Assembly (NCBI GenBank): GCA_019054805.1
Contig: JAHQIY010000051.1
Span: 1 to 64,000 of the forward strand
Source of the DNA: Brachionus manjavacas
Lineage: Eukaryota; Rotifera; Eurotatoria; Ploima; Brachionidae
DNA length: 64,000 nt
Reading direction: 5' to 3'
Shown here: positions 1 through 14,147 of the stretch, piece by piece
Numbering within the stretch: the stretch's first letter is position 1
How the letters are laid out: each line of letters begins with the position of its first letter
The notes under the pieces: model-generated
Told to the model about the DNA's origin: nothing
Databases searched by the model: none
Seen by the model: only the letters and a program-made list of their open reading frames with translations
Translations under genes and position numbers: made by a program

Positions 1-97
1 GACATTTCGACTCTGACAAATATTTTTCTGTTTCCTAGCCTGAACATTTTGTACTGACACCAAGTGTGCGTGTATGAAAAGTCTCCCTCCCATTTTT

Positions 98-431
98 TCA
101 TCCGGACTTGGGACCGGCAATGGTATGGTTACGACTCAACAATCTGCCGACAAAGTTACTATGGGACGTTCATCATAAACAGCGCCACTCATCCGAGCAC
201 TTAAAGGCTGCGAACTCGGCAACTATTTAGACTAGCTTGGAACCACAAACCAAGCGTATCTATAGATGGATACAAGCATATCCAAAAAAAGATACTTTAC
301 TTTTTTCACTAAGTACTAAGGGTCTGCCAGACACGTCATCAGCTCTTGCTTGTAAGCCTCCTTGCCCCGGCCGCTAGGCATCTGCATCTTCACCGCCCCT
401 CCTCATTTTCTCATCCGGACTTGGGACCGGC
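98..431. repeat. 21-bp direct repeat inside each satellite monomer
   Basis: Shown for the first monomer. The 21-mer TCATCCGGACTTGGGACCGG+C occurs at 98-118 and again at 411-431. Each copy is preceded by a C/T-rich stretch and CATTTTyT, so the related block is about 36 bp. The 313-bp spacing is close to half a monomer, and the pair recurs in every complete unit. Either the monomer arose from an older repeat of about 320 bp, or the block is a constrained binding motif. The CCGG-N8-CCGG core is also shared by both copies. Confidence 0.9.
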
Positions 432-3400
432 CTTAGGTAGAGTTAGCAGTTTAGGTTTTGATTTTGTCGAAAATTTGATTTTCTTTATTTGACTATTTCT
501 GAAAAAATAAAACAATCAAAAGAAGAAAATCTGAATTAGAATGAAAGTTCTCTTCCGAGAAAAACAAAAATAAAAAATGGAATAATAAATAATAAAATGT
601 TTAATCTAAATAAAATTTTTAAAAAATATTTTCTTTTGTTAAAATGACATTTCGACTCTGACAAATATTTTTCTGTTTCCTAGCCTGAACATTTTGTACT
701 GACACCAAGTGTGCGTGTATGAAAAGTCTCCCTCCCATTTTTTCATCCGGACTTGGGACCGGCAATGGTATGGTTACGACTCAACAATCTGCCGACAAAG
801 TTACTATGGGACGTTCATCATAAACAGCGCCACTCATCCGAGCACTTAAAGGCTGCGAACTCGGCAACTATTTAGACTAGCTTGGAACCACAAACCAAGC
901 GTATCTATAGATGGATACAAGCATATCCAAAAAAAGATACTTTACTTTTTTCACTAAGTACTAAGGGTCTGCCAGACACGTCATCAGCTCTTGCTTGTAA
1001 GCCTCCTTGCCCCGGCCGCTAGGCATCTGCATCTTCACCGCCCCTCCTCATTTTCTCATCCGGACTTGGGACCGGCCTTAGGTAGAGTTAGCAGTTTAGG
1101 TTTTGATTTTTTCGAAAATTTGATTTTCTTTATTTGACTATTTCTGAAAAAATAAAACAATCAAAAGAAGAAAATCTGAATTAGAATGAAAGTTCTCTTC
1201 CGAGAAAAACAAAAATAAAAAATGGAATAATAAATAATAAAATGTTTAATCTAAATAAAATTTTTAAAAAATATTTTCTTTTGTTAAAATGACATTTCGA
1301 CTCTGACAAATATTTTTCTGTTTCCTAGCCTGAACATTTTGTACTGACACCAAGTGTGCGTGTATGAAAAGTCTCCTCCCATTTTTCATCCGGACTTGGG
1401 ACCGGCAATGGTATGGTTACGACTCAACAATCTGCCGACAAAGTTACTATGGGACGTTCATCATAAACAGCGCCACTCATCCGAGCACTTAAAGGCTGCG
1501 AACTCGGCAACTATTTAGACTAGCTTGGAACCACAAACCAAGCGTATCTATAGATGGATACAAGCATATCCAAAAAGATACTTTACTTTTTTCACTAAGT
1601 ACTAAGGGTCTGCCAGACACGTCATCAGCTCTTGCTTGTAAGCCTCCTTGCCCCGGCCGCTAGGCATCTGCATCTTCACCGCCCCTCCTCATTTTCTCAT
1701 CCGGACTTGGGACCGGCCTTAGGTAGAGTTAGAAGTTTAGGTTTTGATTTTTCGAAAATTTGATTTTCTTTATTTGACTATTTCTGAAAAAATAAAACAA
1801 TCAAAAGAAGAAAATCTGAATTAGAATGAAAGTTCTCTTCCGAGAAAAACAAAAATAAAAAATGGAATAATAAATAATAAAATGTTTAATCTAAATAAAA
1901 TTTTTAAAAAATATTTTCTTTTGTTAAAATGACATTTCGGCTCTGACAAATATTTTTCTGTTTCCTAGCCTGAACATTTTGTACTGACACCAAGTGTGCG
2001 TGTATGAAAAGTCTCCCTCCCATTTTTCATCCGGACTTGGGACCGGCAATGGTATGGTTACGACTCAACAATCTGCCGACAAAGTTACTATGGGACGTTC
2101 ATCATAAACAGCGCCACTCATCCGAGCACTTAAAGGCTGCGAACTCGGCAACTATTTAGACTAGCTTGGAACCACAAACCAAGCGTATCTATAGATGGAT
2201 ACAAGCATATCCAAAAAAAGATACTTTACTTTTTTCACTAAGTACTAAGGGTCTGCCAGACACGTCATCAGCTCTTGCTTGTAAGCCTCCTTGCCCCGGC
2301 CGCTAGGCATCTGCATCTTCACCGCCCCTCCTCATTTTCTCATCCGGACTTGGGACCGGCCTTAGGTAGAGTTAGAAGTTTAGGTTTTGATTTTTCGAAA
2401 ATTTGATTTTCTTTATTTGACTATTTCTGAAAAAATAAAACAATCAAAAGAAGAAAATCTGAATTAGAATGAAAGTTCTCTTCCGAGAAAAACAAAAATA
2501 AAAAATGGAATAATAAATAATAAAATGTTTAATCTAAATAAAATTTTTAAAAAATATTTTCTTTTGTTAAAATGACATTTCGACTCTGACAAATATTTTT
2601 CTGTTTCCTAGCCTGAACATTTTGTACTGACACCAAGTGTGCGTGTATGAAAAGTCTCTCCCATTTTTTCATCCGGACTTGGGACCGGCAATGGTATGGT
2701 TACGACTCAACAATCTGCCGACAAAGTTACTATGGGACGTTCATCATAAACAGCGCCACTCATCCGAGCACTTAAAGGCTGCGAACTCGGCAACTATTTA
2801 GACTAGCTTGGAACCACAAACCAAGCGTATCTATAGATGGATACAAGCATATCCAAAAAGATACTTTACTTTTTTCACTAAGTACTAAGGGTCTGCCAGA
2901 CACGTCATCAGCTCTTGCTTGTAAGCCTCCTTGCCCCGGCCGCTAGGCATCTGCATCTTCACCGCCCCTCCTCATTTTCTCATCCGGACTTGGGACCGGC
3001 CTTAGGTAGAGTTAGCAGTTTAGGTTTTGATTTTTCGAAAATTTGATTTTCTTTATTTGACTATTTCTGAAAAAATAAAACAATCAAAAGAAGAAAATCT
3101 GAATTAGAATGAAAGTTCTCTTCCGAGAAAAACAAAAATAAAAAATGGAATAATAAATAATAAAATGTTTAATCTAAATAAAATTTTTAAAAAATATTTT
3201 CTTTTGTTAAAATGACATTTCGACTCTGACAAATATTTTTCTGTTTCCTAGCCTGAACATTTTGTACTGACACCAAGTGTGCGTGTATGAAAAGTCTCCC
3301 TCCCATTTTTCATCCGGACTTGGGACCGGCAATGGTATGGTTACGACTCAACAATCTGCCGACAAAGTTACTATGGGACGTTCATCATAAACAGCGCCAC

Positions 3401-6400
3401 TCATCCGAGCACTTAAAGGCTGCGAACTCGGCAACTATTTAGACTAGCTTGGAACCACAAACCAAGCGTATCTATAGATGGATACAAGCATATCCAAAAA
3501 AAGATACTTTACTTTTTCACTAAGTACTAAGGGTCTGCCAGACACGTCATCAGCTCTTGCTTGTAAGCCTCCTTGCCCCGGCCGCTAGGCATCTGCATCT
3601 TCACCGCCCCTCCTCATTTTCTCATCCGGACTTGGGACCGGCCTTAGAGTAGAGTTAGCAGTTTAGGTTTTGATTTTTCGAAAATTTGATTTTCTTTATT
3701 TGACTATTTCTGAAAAAATAAAACAATCAAAAGAAGAAAATCTGAATTAGAATGAAAGTTCTCTTCCGAGAAAAACAAAAATAAAAAATGGAATAATAAA
3801 TAATAAAATGTTTAATCTAAATAAAATTTTTAAAAAATATTTTCTTTTGTTAAAATGACATTTCGACTCTGACAAATATTTTTCTGTTTCCTAGCCTGAA
3901 CATTTTGTACTGACACCAAGTGTGCGTGTATGAAAAGTCTCCCTCCCATTTTTTCATCCGGACTTGGGACCGGCAATGGTATGGTTACGACTCAACAATC
4001 TGCCGACAAAGTTACTATGGGACGTTCATCATAAACAGCGCCACTCATCCGAGCACTTAAAGGCTGCGAACTCGGCAACTATTTAGACTAGCTTGGAACC
4101 ACAAACCAAGCGTATCTATAGATGGATACAAGCATATCCAAAAAGATACTTTACTTTTTTCACTAAGTACTAAGGGTCTGCCAGACACGTCATCAGCTCT
4201 TGCTTGTAAGCCTCCTTGCCCCGGCCGCTAGGCATCTGCATCTTCACCGCCCCTCCTCATTTTCTCATCCGGACTTGGGACCGGCCTTAGGTAGAGTTAG
4301 CAGTTTAGGTTTTGATTTTTCGAAAATTTGATTTTCTTTATTTGACTATTTCTGAAAAATTAAAACAATCAAAAGAAGAAAATCTGAATTAGAATGAAAA
4401 TTCTCTTCCGAGAAAAACAAAAATAAAAAATGGAATAATAAATAATAAAATGTTTAATCTAAATAAAATTTTTAAAAAATATTTTCTTTTGTTAAAATGA
4501 CATTTCGACTCTGACAAATATTTTTCTGTTTCCTAGCCTGAACATTTTGTACTGACACCAAGTGTGCGTGTATGAAAAGTCTCCCTCCCATTTTTTCATC
4601 CGGACTTGGGACCGGCAATGGTATGGTTACGACTCAACAATCTGCCGACAAAGTTACTATGGGACGTTCATCATAAACAGCGCCACTCATCCGAGCACTT
4701 AAAGGCTGCGAACTCGGCAACTATTTAGACTAGCTTGGAACCACAAACCAAGCGTATCTATAGATGGATACAAGCATATCCAAAAAAAGATACTTTACTT
4801 TTTTCACTAAGTACTAAGGGTCTGCCAGACACGTCATCAGCTCTTGCTTGTAAGCCTCCTTGCCCCGGCCGCTAGGCATCTGCATCTTCACCGCCCCTCC
4901 TCATTTTCTCATCCGGACTTGGGACCGGCCTTAGGTAGAGTTAGCAGTTTAGGTTTTGATTTTTCGAAAATTTGATTTTCTTTATTTGACTATTTCTGAA
5001 AAAATAAAACAATCAAAAGAAGAAAATCTGAATTAGAATGAAAGTTCTCTTCCGAGAAAAACAAAAATAAAAAATGGAATAATAAATAATAAAATGTTTA
5101 ATCTAAATAAAATTTTTAAAAAATATTTTCTTTTGTTAAAATGACATTTCGACTCTGACAAATATTTTTCTGTTTCCTAGCCTGAACATTTTGTACTGAC
5201 ACCAAGTGTGCGTGTATGAAAAGTCTCCCTCCCATTTTTTCATCCGGACTTGGGACCGGCAATGGTATGGTTACGACTCAACAATCTGCCGACAAAGTTA
5301 CTATGGGACGTTCATCATAAACAGCGCCACTCATCCGAGCACTTAAAGGCTGCGAACTCGGCAACTATTTAGACTAGCTTGGAACCACAAACCAAGCGTA
5401 TCTATAGATGGATACAAGCATATCCGAAAAAAGATACTTTACTTTTTTCACTAAGTACTAAGGGTCTGCCAGACACGTCATCAGCTCTTGCTTGTAAGCC
5501 TCCTTGCCCCGGCCGCTAGGCATCTGCATCTTCACCGCCCCTCCTCATTTTCTCATCCGGACTTGGGACCGGCCTTAGGTAGAGTTAGCAGTTTAGGTTT
5601 TGATTTTTTGAAAATTTGATTTTCTTTATTTGACTATTTCTGAAAAAATAAAACAATCAAAAGAAGAAAATCTGAATTAGAATGAAAGTTCTCTTCCGAG
5701 AAAAACAAAAATAAAAAATGGAATAATAAATAATAAAATGTTTAATCTAAATAAAATTTTTAAAAAATATTTTCTTTTGTTAAAATGACATTTCGACTCT
5801 GACAAATATTTTTCTGTTTCCTAGCCTGAACATTTTGTACTGACACCAAGTGTGCGTGTATGAAAAGTCTCCCTCCCATTTTTTCATCCGGACTTGGGAC
5901 CGGCAATGGTATGGTTACGACTCAACAATCTGCCGACAAAGTTACTATGGGACGTTCATCATAAACAGCGCCACTCATCCGAGCACTTAAAGGCTGCGAA
6001 CTCGGCAACTATTTAGACTAGCTTGGAACCACAAACCAAGCGTATCTATAGATGGATACAAGCATATCCGAAAAAAGATACTTTACTTTTTTCACTAAGT
6101 ACTAAGGGTCTGCCAGACACGTCATCAGCTCTTGCTTGTAAGCCTCCTTGCCCCGGCCGCTAGGCATCTGCATCTTCACCGCCCCTCCTCATTTTCTCAT
6201 CCGGACTTGGGACCGGCCTTAGGTAGAGTTAGCAGTTTAGGTTTTGATTTTTCGAAAATTTGATTTTCTTTATTTGACTATTTCTGAAAAAATAAAACAA
6301 TCAAAAGAAGAAAATCTGAATTAGAATGAAAGTTCTCTTCCGAGAAAAACAAAAATAAAAAATGGAATAATAAATAATAAAATGTTTAATCTAAATAAAA

Positions 6401-9001
6401 TTTTTAAAAAATATTTTCTTTTGTTAAAATGACATTTCGACTCTGACAAATATTTTTCTGTTTCCTAGCCTGAACATTTTGTACTGACACCAAGTGTGCG
6501 TGTATGAAAAGTCTCCCTCCCATTTTTTCATCCGGACTTGGGACCGGCAATGGTATGGTTACGACTCAACAATCTGCCGACAAAGTTACTATGGGACGTT
6601 CATCATAAACAGCGCCACTCATCCGAGCACTTAAAGGCTGCGAACTCGGCAACTATTTAGACTAGCTTGGAACCACAAACCAAGCGTATCTATAGATGGA
6701 TACAAGCATATCCAAAAAAGATACTTTACTTTTTTCACTAAGTACTAAGGGTCTGCCAGACACGTCATCAGCTCTTGCTTGTAAGCCTCCTTGCCCCGGC
6801 CGCTAGGCATCTGCATCTTCACCGCCCCTCCTCATTTTCTCATCCGGACTTGGGACCGGCCTTAGGTAGAGTTAGCAGTTTAGGTTTTGATTTTTCGAAA
6901 ATTTGATTTTCTTTATTTGACTATTTCTGAAAAAATAAAACAATCAAAAGAAGAAAATCTGAATTAGAATGAAAGTTCTCTTCCGAGAAAAACAAAAATA
7001 AAAAATGGAATAATAAATAATAAAATGTTTAATCTAAATAAAATTTTTAAAAAATATTTTCTTTTGTTAAAATGACATTTCGACTCTGACAAATATTTTT
7101 CTGTTTCCTAGCCTGAACATTTTGTACTGACACCAAGTGTGCGTGTATGAAAAGTCTCCCTCCCATTTTTTCATCCGGACTTGGGACCGGCAATGGTATG
7201 GTTACGACTCAACAATCTGCCGACAAAGTTACTATGGGACGTTCATCATAAACAGCGCCACTCATCCGAGCACTTAAAGGCTGCGAACTCGGCAACTATT
7301 TAGACTAGCTTGGAACCACAAACCAAGCGTATCTATAGATGGATACAAGCATATCCGAAAAAGATACTTTACTTTTTTCACTAAGTACTAAGGGTCTGCC
7401 AGACACGTCATCAGCTCTTGCTTGTAAGCCTCCTTGCCCCGGCCGCTAGGCATCTGCATCTTCACCGCCCCTCCTCATTTTCTCATCCGGACTTGGGACC
7501 GGCCTTAGGTAGAGTTAGCAGTTTAGGTTTTGATTTTTCGAAAATTTGATTTTCTTTATTTGACTATTTCTGAAAAAATAAAACAATCAAAAGAAGAAAA
7601 TCTGAATTAGAATGAAAGTTCTCTTCCGAGAAAAACAAAAATAAAAAATGGAATAATAAATAATAAAATGTTTAATCTAAATAAAATTTTTAAAAAATAT
7701 TTTCTTTTGTTAAAATGACATTTCGACTCTGACAAATATTTTTCTGTTTCCTAGCCTGAACATTTTGTACTGACACCAAGTGTGCGTGTATGAAAAGTCT
7801 CCCTCCCATTTTTTCATCCGGACTTGGGACCGGCAATGGTATGGTTACGACTCAACAATCTGCCGACAAAGTTACTATGGGACGTTCATCATAAACAGCG
7901 CCACTCATCCGAGCACTTAAAGGCTGCGAACTCGGCAACTATTTAGACTAGCTTGGAACCACAAACCAAGCGTATCTATAGATGGATACAAGCATATCCG
8001 AAAAAAGATACTTTACTTTTTTCACTAAGTACTAAGGGTCTGCCAGACACGTCATCAGCTCTTGCTTGTAAGCCTCCTTGCCCCGGCCGCTAGGCATCTG
8101 CATCTTCACCGCCCCTCCTCATTTTCTCATCCGGACTTGGGACCGGCCTTAGGTAGAGTTAGCAGTTTAGGTTTTGATTTTTCGAAAATTTGATTTTCTT
8201 TATTTGACTATTTCTGAAAAAATAAAACAATCAAAAGAAGAAAATCTGAATTAGAATGAAAGTTCTCTTCCGAGAAAAACAAAAATAAAAAATGGAATAA
8301 TAAATAATAAAATGTTTAATCTAAATAAAATTTTTAAAAAATATTTTCTTTTGTTAAAATGACATTTCGACTCTGACAAATATTTTTCTGTTTCCTAGCC
8401 TGAACATTTTGTACTGACACCAAGTGTGCGTGTATGAAAAGTCTCCCTCCCATTTTTTCATCCGGACTTGGGACCGGCAATGGTATGGTTACGACTCAAC
8501 AATCTGCCGACAAAGTTACTATGGGACGTTCATCATAAACAGCGCCACTCATCCGAGCACTTAAAGGCTGCGAACTCGGCAACTATTTAGACTAGCTTGG
8601 AACCACAAACCAAGCGTATCTATAGATGGATACAAGCATATCCGAAAAAAGATACTTTACTTTTTTCACTAAGTACTAAGGGTCTGCCAGACACGTCATC
8701 AGCTCTTTCTTGTAAGCCTCCTTGCCCCGGCCGCTAGGCATCTGCATCTTCACCGCCCCTCCTCATTTTCTCATCCGGACTTGGGACCGGCCTTAGGTAG
8801 AGTTAGCAGTTTAGGTTTTGATTTTTCGAAAATTTGATTTTCTTTTTTTGACTATTTCTGAAAAAATAAAACAATCAAAAGAAGAAAATCTGAATTAGAA
8901 TGAAAGTTCTCTTCCGAGAAAAACAAAAATAAAAAATGGAATAATAAATGATAAAATGTTTAATCTAAATAAAATTTTTTAAAAATATTTTCTTTTGTTA
9001 A

Positions 9002-12000
9002 AATGACATTTCGGCTCTGACAAATATTTTTCTGTTTCCTAGCCTGAACATTTTGTACTGACACCAAGTGTGCGTGTATGAAAAGTCTCCCTCCCATTTT
9101 TTCATCCGGACTTGGGACCGGCAATGGTATGGTTACGACTCAACAATCTGCCGACAAAGTTACTATGGGACGTTCATCATAAACAGCGCCACTCATCCGA
9201 GCACTTAAAGGCTGCGAACTCGGCAACTATTTAGACTAGCTTGGAACCACAAACCAAGCGTATCTATAGATGGATACAAGCATATCCGAAAAAGATACTT
9301 TACTTTTTTCACTAAGTACTAAGGGTCTGCCAGACACGTCATCAGCTCTTGCTTGTAAGCCTCCTTGCCCCGGCCGCTAGGCATCTGCATCTTCACCGCC
9401 CCTCCTCATTTTCTCATCCGGACTTGGGACCGGCCTTAGGTAGAGTTAGCAGTTTAGGTTTTGATTTTTCGAAAATTTGATTTTCTTTTTTTGACTATTT
9501 CTGAAAAAATAAAACAATCAAAAGAAGAAAATCTGAATTAGAATGAAAGTTCTCTTCCGAGAAAAACAAAAATAAAAAATGGAATAATAAATAATAAAAT
9601 GTTTAATCTAAATAAAATTTTTAAAAAATATTTTCTTTTGTTAAAATGACATTTCGACTCTGACAAATATTTTTCTGTTTCCTAGCCTGAACATTTTGTA
9701 CTGACACCAAGTGTGCGTGTATGAAAAGTCTCTCCCATTTTTTCATCCGGACTTGGGACCGGCAATGGTATGGTTACGACTCAACAATCTGCCGACAAAG
9801 TTACTATGGGACGTTCATCATAAACAGCGCCACTCATCCGAGCACTTAAAGGCTGCGAACTCGGCAACTATTTAGACTAGCTTGGAACCACAAACCAAGC
9901 GTATCTATAGATGGATACAAGCATATCCAAAAAAAGATACTTTACTTTTTTCACTAAGTACTAAGGGTCTGCCAGACACGTCATCAGCTCTTGCTTGTAA
10001 GCCTCCTTGCCCCGGCCGCTAGGCATCTGCATCTTCACCGCCCCTCCTCATTTTCTCATCCGGACTTGGGACCGGCCTTAGGTAGAGTTAGCAGTTTAGG
10101 TTTTGATTTTTCGAAAATTTGATTTTCTTTTTTTGACTATTTCTGAAAAAATAAAACAATCAAAAGAAGAAAATCTGAATTAGAATGAAAGTTCTCTTCC
10201 GAGAAAAACAAAAATAAAAAATGGAATAATAAATAATAAAATGTTTAATCTAAATAAAATTTTTAAAAAATATTTTCTTTTGTTAAAATGACATTTCGAC
10301 TCTGACAAATATTTTTCTGTTTCCTAGCCTGAACATTTTGTACTGACACCAAGTGTGCGTGTATGAAAAGTCTCCCTCCCATTTTTTCATCCGGACTTGG
10401 GACCGGCAATGGTATGGTTACGACTCAACAATCTGCCGACAAAGTTACTATGGGACGTTCATCATAAACAGCGCCACTCATCCGAGCACTTAAAGGCTGC
10501 GAACTCGGCAACTATTTAGACTAGCTTGGAACCACAAACCAAGCGTATCTATAGATGGATACAAGCATATCCGAAAAAAGATACTTTACTTTTTTCACTA
10601 AGTACTAAGGGTCTGCCAGACACGTCATCAGCTCTTGCTTGTAAGCCTCCTTGCCCCGGCCGCTAGGCATCTGCATCTTCACCGCCCCTCCTCATTTTCT
10701 CATCCGGACTTGGGACCGGCCTTAGGTAGAGTTAGCAGTTTAGGTTTTGATTTTTCGAAAATTTGATTTTCTTTTTTTGACTATTTCTGAAAAAATAAAA
10801 CAATCAAAAGAAGAAAATCTGAATTAGAATGAAAGTTCTCTTCCGAGAAAAACAAAAATAAAAAATGGAATAATAAATAATAAAATGTTTAATCTAAATA
10901 AAATTTTTAAAAAATATTTTCTTTTGTTAAAATGACATTTCGACTCTGACAAATATTTTTCTGTTTCCTAGCCTGAACATTTTGTACTGACACCAAGTGT
11001 GCGTGTATGAAAAGTCTCTCCCATTTTTTCATCCGGACTTGGGACCGGCAATGGTATGGTTACGACTCAACAATCTGCCGACAAAGTTACTATGGGACGT
11101 TCATCATAAACAGCGCCACTCATCCGAGCACTTAAAGGCTGCGAACTCGGCAACTATTTAGACTAGCTTGGAACCACAAACCAAGCGTATCTATAGATGG
11201 ATACAAGCATATCCAAAAAAAGATACTTTACTTTTTTCACTAAGTACTAAGGGTCTGCCAGACACGTCATCAGCTCTTGCTTGTAAGCCTCCTTGCCCCG
11301 GCCGCTAGGCATCTGCATCTTCACCGCCCCTCCTCATTTTCTCATCCGGACTTGGGACCGGCCTTAGGTAGAGTTAGCAGTTTAGGTTTTGATTTTTCGA
11401 AAATTTGATTTTCTTTTTTTGACTATTTCTGAAAAAATAAAACAATCAAAAGAAGAAAATCTGAATTAGAATGAAAGTTCTCTTCCGAGAAAAACAAAAA
11501 TAAAAAATGGAATAATAAATAATAAAATGTTTAATCTAAATAAAATTTTTAAAAAATATTTTCTTTTGTTAAAATGACATTTCGACTCTGACAAATATTT
11601 TTCTGTTTCCTAGCCTGAACATTTTGTACTGACACCAAGTGTGCGTGTATGAAAAGTCTCCCTCCCATTTTTTCATCCGGACTTGGGACCGGCAATGGTA
11701 TGGTTACGACTCAACAATCTGCCGACAAAGTTACTATGGGACGTTCATCATAAACAGCGCCACTCATCCGAGCACTTAAAGGCTGCGAACTCGGCAACTA
11801 TTTAGACTAGCTTGGAACCACAAACCAAGCGTATCTATAGATGGATACAAGCATATCCGAAAAAAGATACTTTACTTTTTTCACTAAGTACTAAGGGTCT
11901 GCCAGACACGTCATCAGCTCTTGCTTGTAAGCCTCCTTGCCCCGGCCGCTAGGCATCTGCATCTTCACCGCCCCTCCTCATTTTCTCATCCGGACTTGGG

Positions 12001-14147
12001 ACCGGCCTTAGGTAGAGTTAGCAGTTTAGGTTTTGATTTTTCGAAAATTTGATTTTCTTTTTTTGACTATTTCTGAAAAAATAAAACAATCAAAAGAAGA
12101 AAATCTGAATTAGAATGAAAGTTCTCTTCCGAGAAAAACAAAAATAAAAAATGGAATAATAAATAATAAAATGTTTAATCTAAATAAAATTTTTAAAAAA
12201 TATTTTCTTTTGTTAAAATGACATTTCGACTCTGACAAATATTTTTCTGTTTCCTAGCCTGAACATTTTGTACTGACACCAAGTGTGCGTGTATGAAAAG
12301 TCTCCCTCCCATTTTTTCATCCGGACTTGGGACCGGCAATGGTATGGTTACGACTCAACAATCTGCCGACAAAGTTACTATGGGACGTTCATCATAAACA
12401 GCGCCACTCATCCGAGCACTTAAAGGCTGCGAACTCGGCAACTATTTAGACTAGCTTGGAACCACAAACCAAGCGTATCTATAGATGGATACAAGCATAT
12501 CCAAAAAAAGATACTTTACTTTTTTCACTAAGTACTAAGGGTCTGCCAGACACGTCATCAGCTCTTGCTTGTAAGCCTCCTTGCCCCGGCCGCTAGGCAT
12601 CTGCATCTTCACCGCCCCTCCTCATTTTCTCATCCGGACTTGGGACCGGCCTTAGGTAGAGTTAGCAGTTTAGGTTTTGATTTTTCGAAAATTTGATTTT
12701 TTTTTTTGACTATTTCTTAAAAAATAAAACAATCAAAAGAAGAAAATCTGAATTAGAATGAAAGTTCTCTTCCGAGAAAAACAAAAATAAAAAATGGAAT
12801 AATAAATAATAAAATGTTTAATCTAAATAAAATTTTTAAAAAATATTTTCTTTTGTTAAAATGACATTTCGACTCTGACAAATATTTTTCTGTTTCCTAG
12901 CCTGAACATTTTGTACTGACACCAAGTGTGCGTGTATGAAAAGTCTCCCTCCCATTTTTTCATCCGGACTTGGGACCGGCAATGGTATGGTTACGACTCA
13001 ACAATCTGCCGACAAAGTTACTATGGGACGTTCATCATAAACAGCGCCACTCATCCGAGCACTTAAAGGCTGCGAACTCGGCAACTATTTAGACTAGCTT
13101 GGAACCACAAACCAAGCGTATCTATAGATGGATACAAGCATATCCGAAAAAGATACTTTACTTTTTTCACTAAGTACTAAGGGTCTGCCAGACACGTCAT
13201 CAGCTCTTTCTTGTAAGCCTCCTTGCCCCGGCCGCTAGGCATCTGCATCTTCACCGCCCCTCCTCATTTTCTCATCCGGACTTGGGACCGGCCTTAGGTA
13301 GAGTTAGCAGTTTAGGTTTTGATTTTTCGAAAATTTGATTTTCTTTATTTGACTATTTCTGAAAAAATAAAACAATCAAAAGAAGAAAATCTGAATTAGA
13401 ATGAAAGTTCTCTTCCGAGAAAAACAAAAATAAAAAATGGAATAATAAATAATAAAATGTTTAATCTAAATAAAATTTTTAAAAAATATTTTCTTTTGTT
13501 AAAATGACATTTCGACTCTGACAAATATTTTTCTGTTTCCTAGCCTGAACATTTTGTACTGACACCAAGTGTGCGTGTATGAAAAGTCTCCCTCCCATTT
13601 TTTCATCCGGACTTGGGACCGGCAATGGTATGGTTACGACTCAACAATCTGCCGACAAAGTTACTATGGGACGTTCATCATAAACAGCGCCACTCATCCG
13701 AGCACTTAAAGGCTGCGAACTCGGCAACTATTTAGACTAGCTTGGAACCACAAACCAAGCGTATCTATAGATGGATACAAGCATATCCAAAAAAAGATAC
13801 TTTACTTTTTTCACTAAGTACTAAGGGTCTGCCAGACACGTCATCAGCTCTTGCTTGTAAGCCTCCTTGCCCCGGCCGCTAGGCATCTGCATCTTCACCG
13901 CCCCTCCTCATTTTCTCATCCGGACTTGGGACCGGCCTTAGGTAGAGTTAGCAGTTTAGGTTTTGATTTTTCGAAAATTTGATTTTCTTTATTTGACTAT
14001 TTCTGAAAAAATAAAACAATCAAAAGAAGAAAATCTGAATTAGAATGAAAGTTCTCTTCCGAGAAAAACAAAAATAAAAAATGGAATAATAAATAATAAA
14101 ATGTTTAATCTAAATAAAATTTTTAAAAAATATTTTCTTTTGTTAAA
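9002..14147. repeat. Dimeric higher-order repeat domain in array 1
   Basis: Eight consecutive monomers alternate at one diagnostic position: TATCCG at about 9286, 10572, 11858 and 13145, and TATCCA at about 9929, 11215, 12502 and 13788. Two of the A-type units (gtc at 9728 and 11014) also carry a shortened TCTCTCCC instead of TCTCCCTCCC. The repeating unit here is thus two monomers, about 1286 bp. The alternation breaks down after about 14.1 kb, where A-type monomers follow each other. Confidence 0.7.

Noticed and set aside
1-645. 5S rRNA, tRNA, snRNA or spliced-leader gene in the satellite monomer
   Set aside because: TTAGTACTTAG on the minus strand and GGTTACGACTC on the plus strand only vaguely recall 5S and B-box motifs. 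The surrounding sequence does not fold or match as required.
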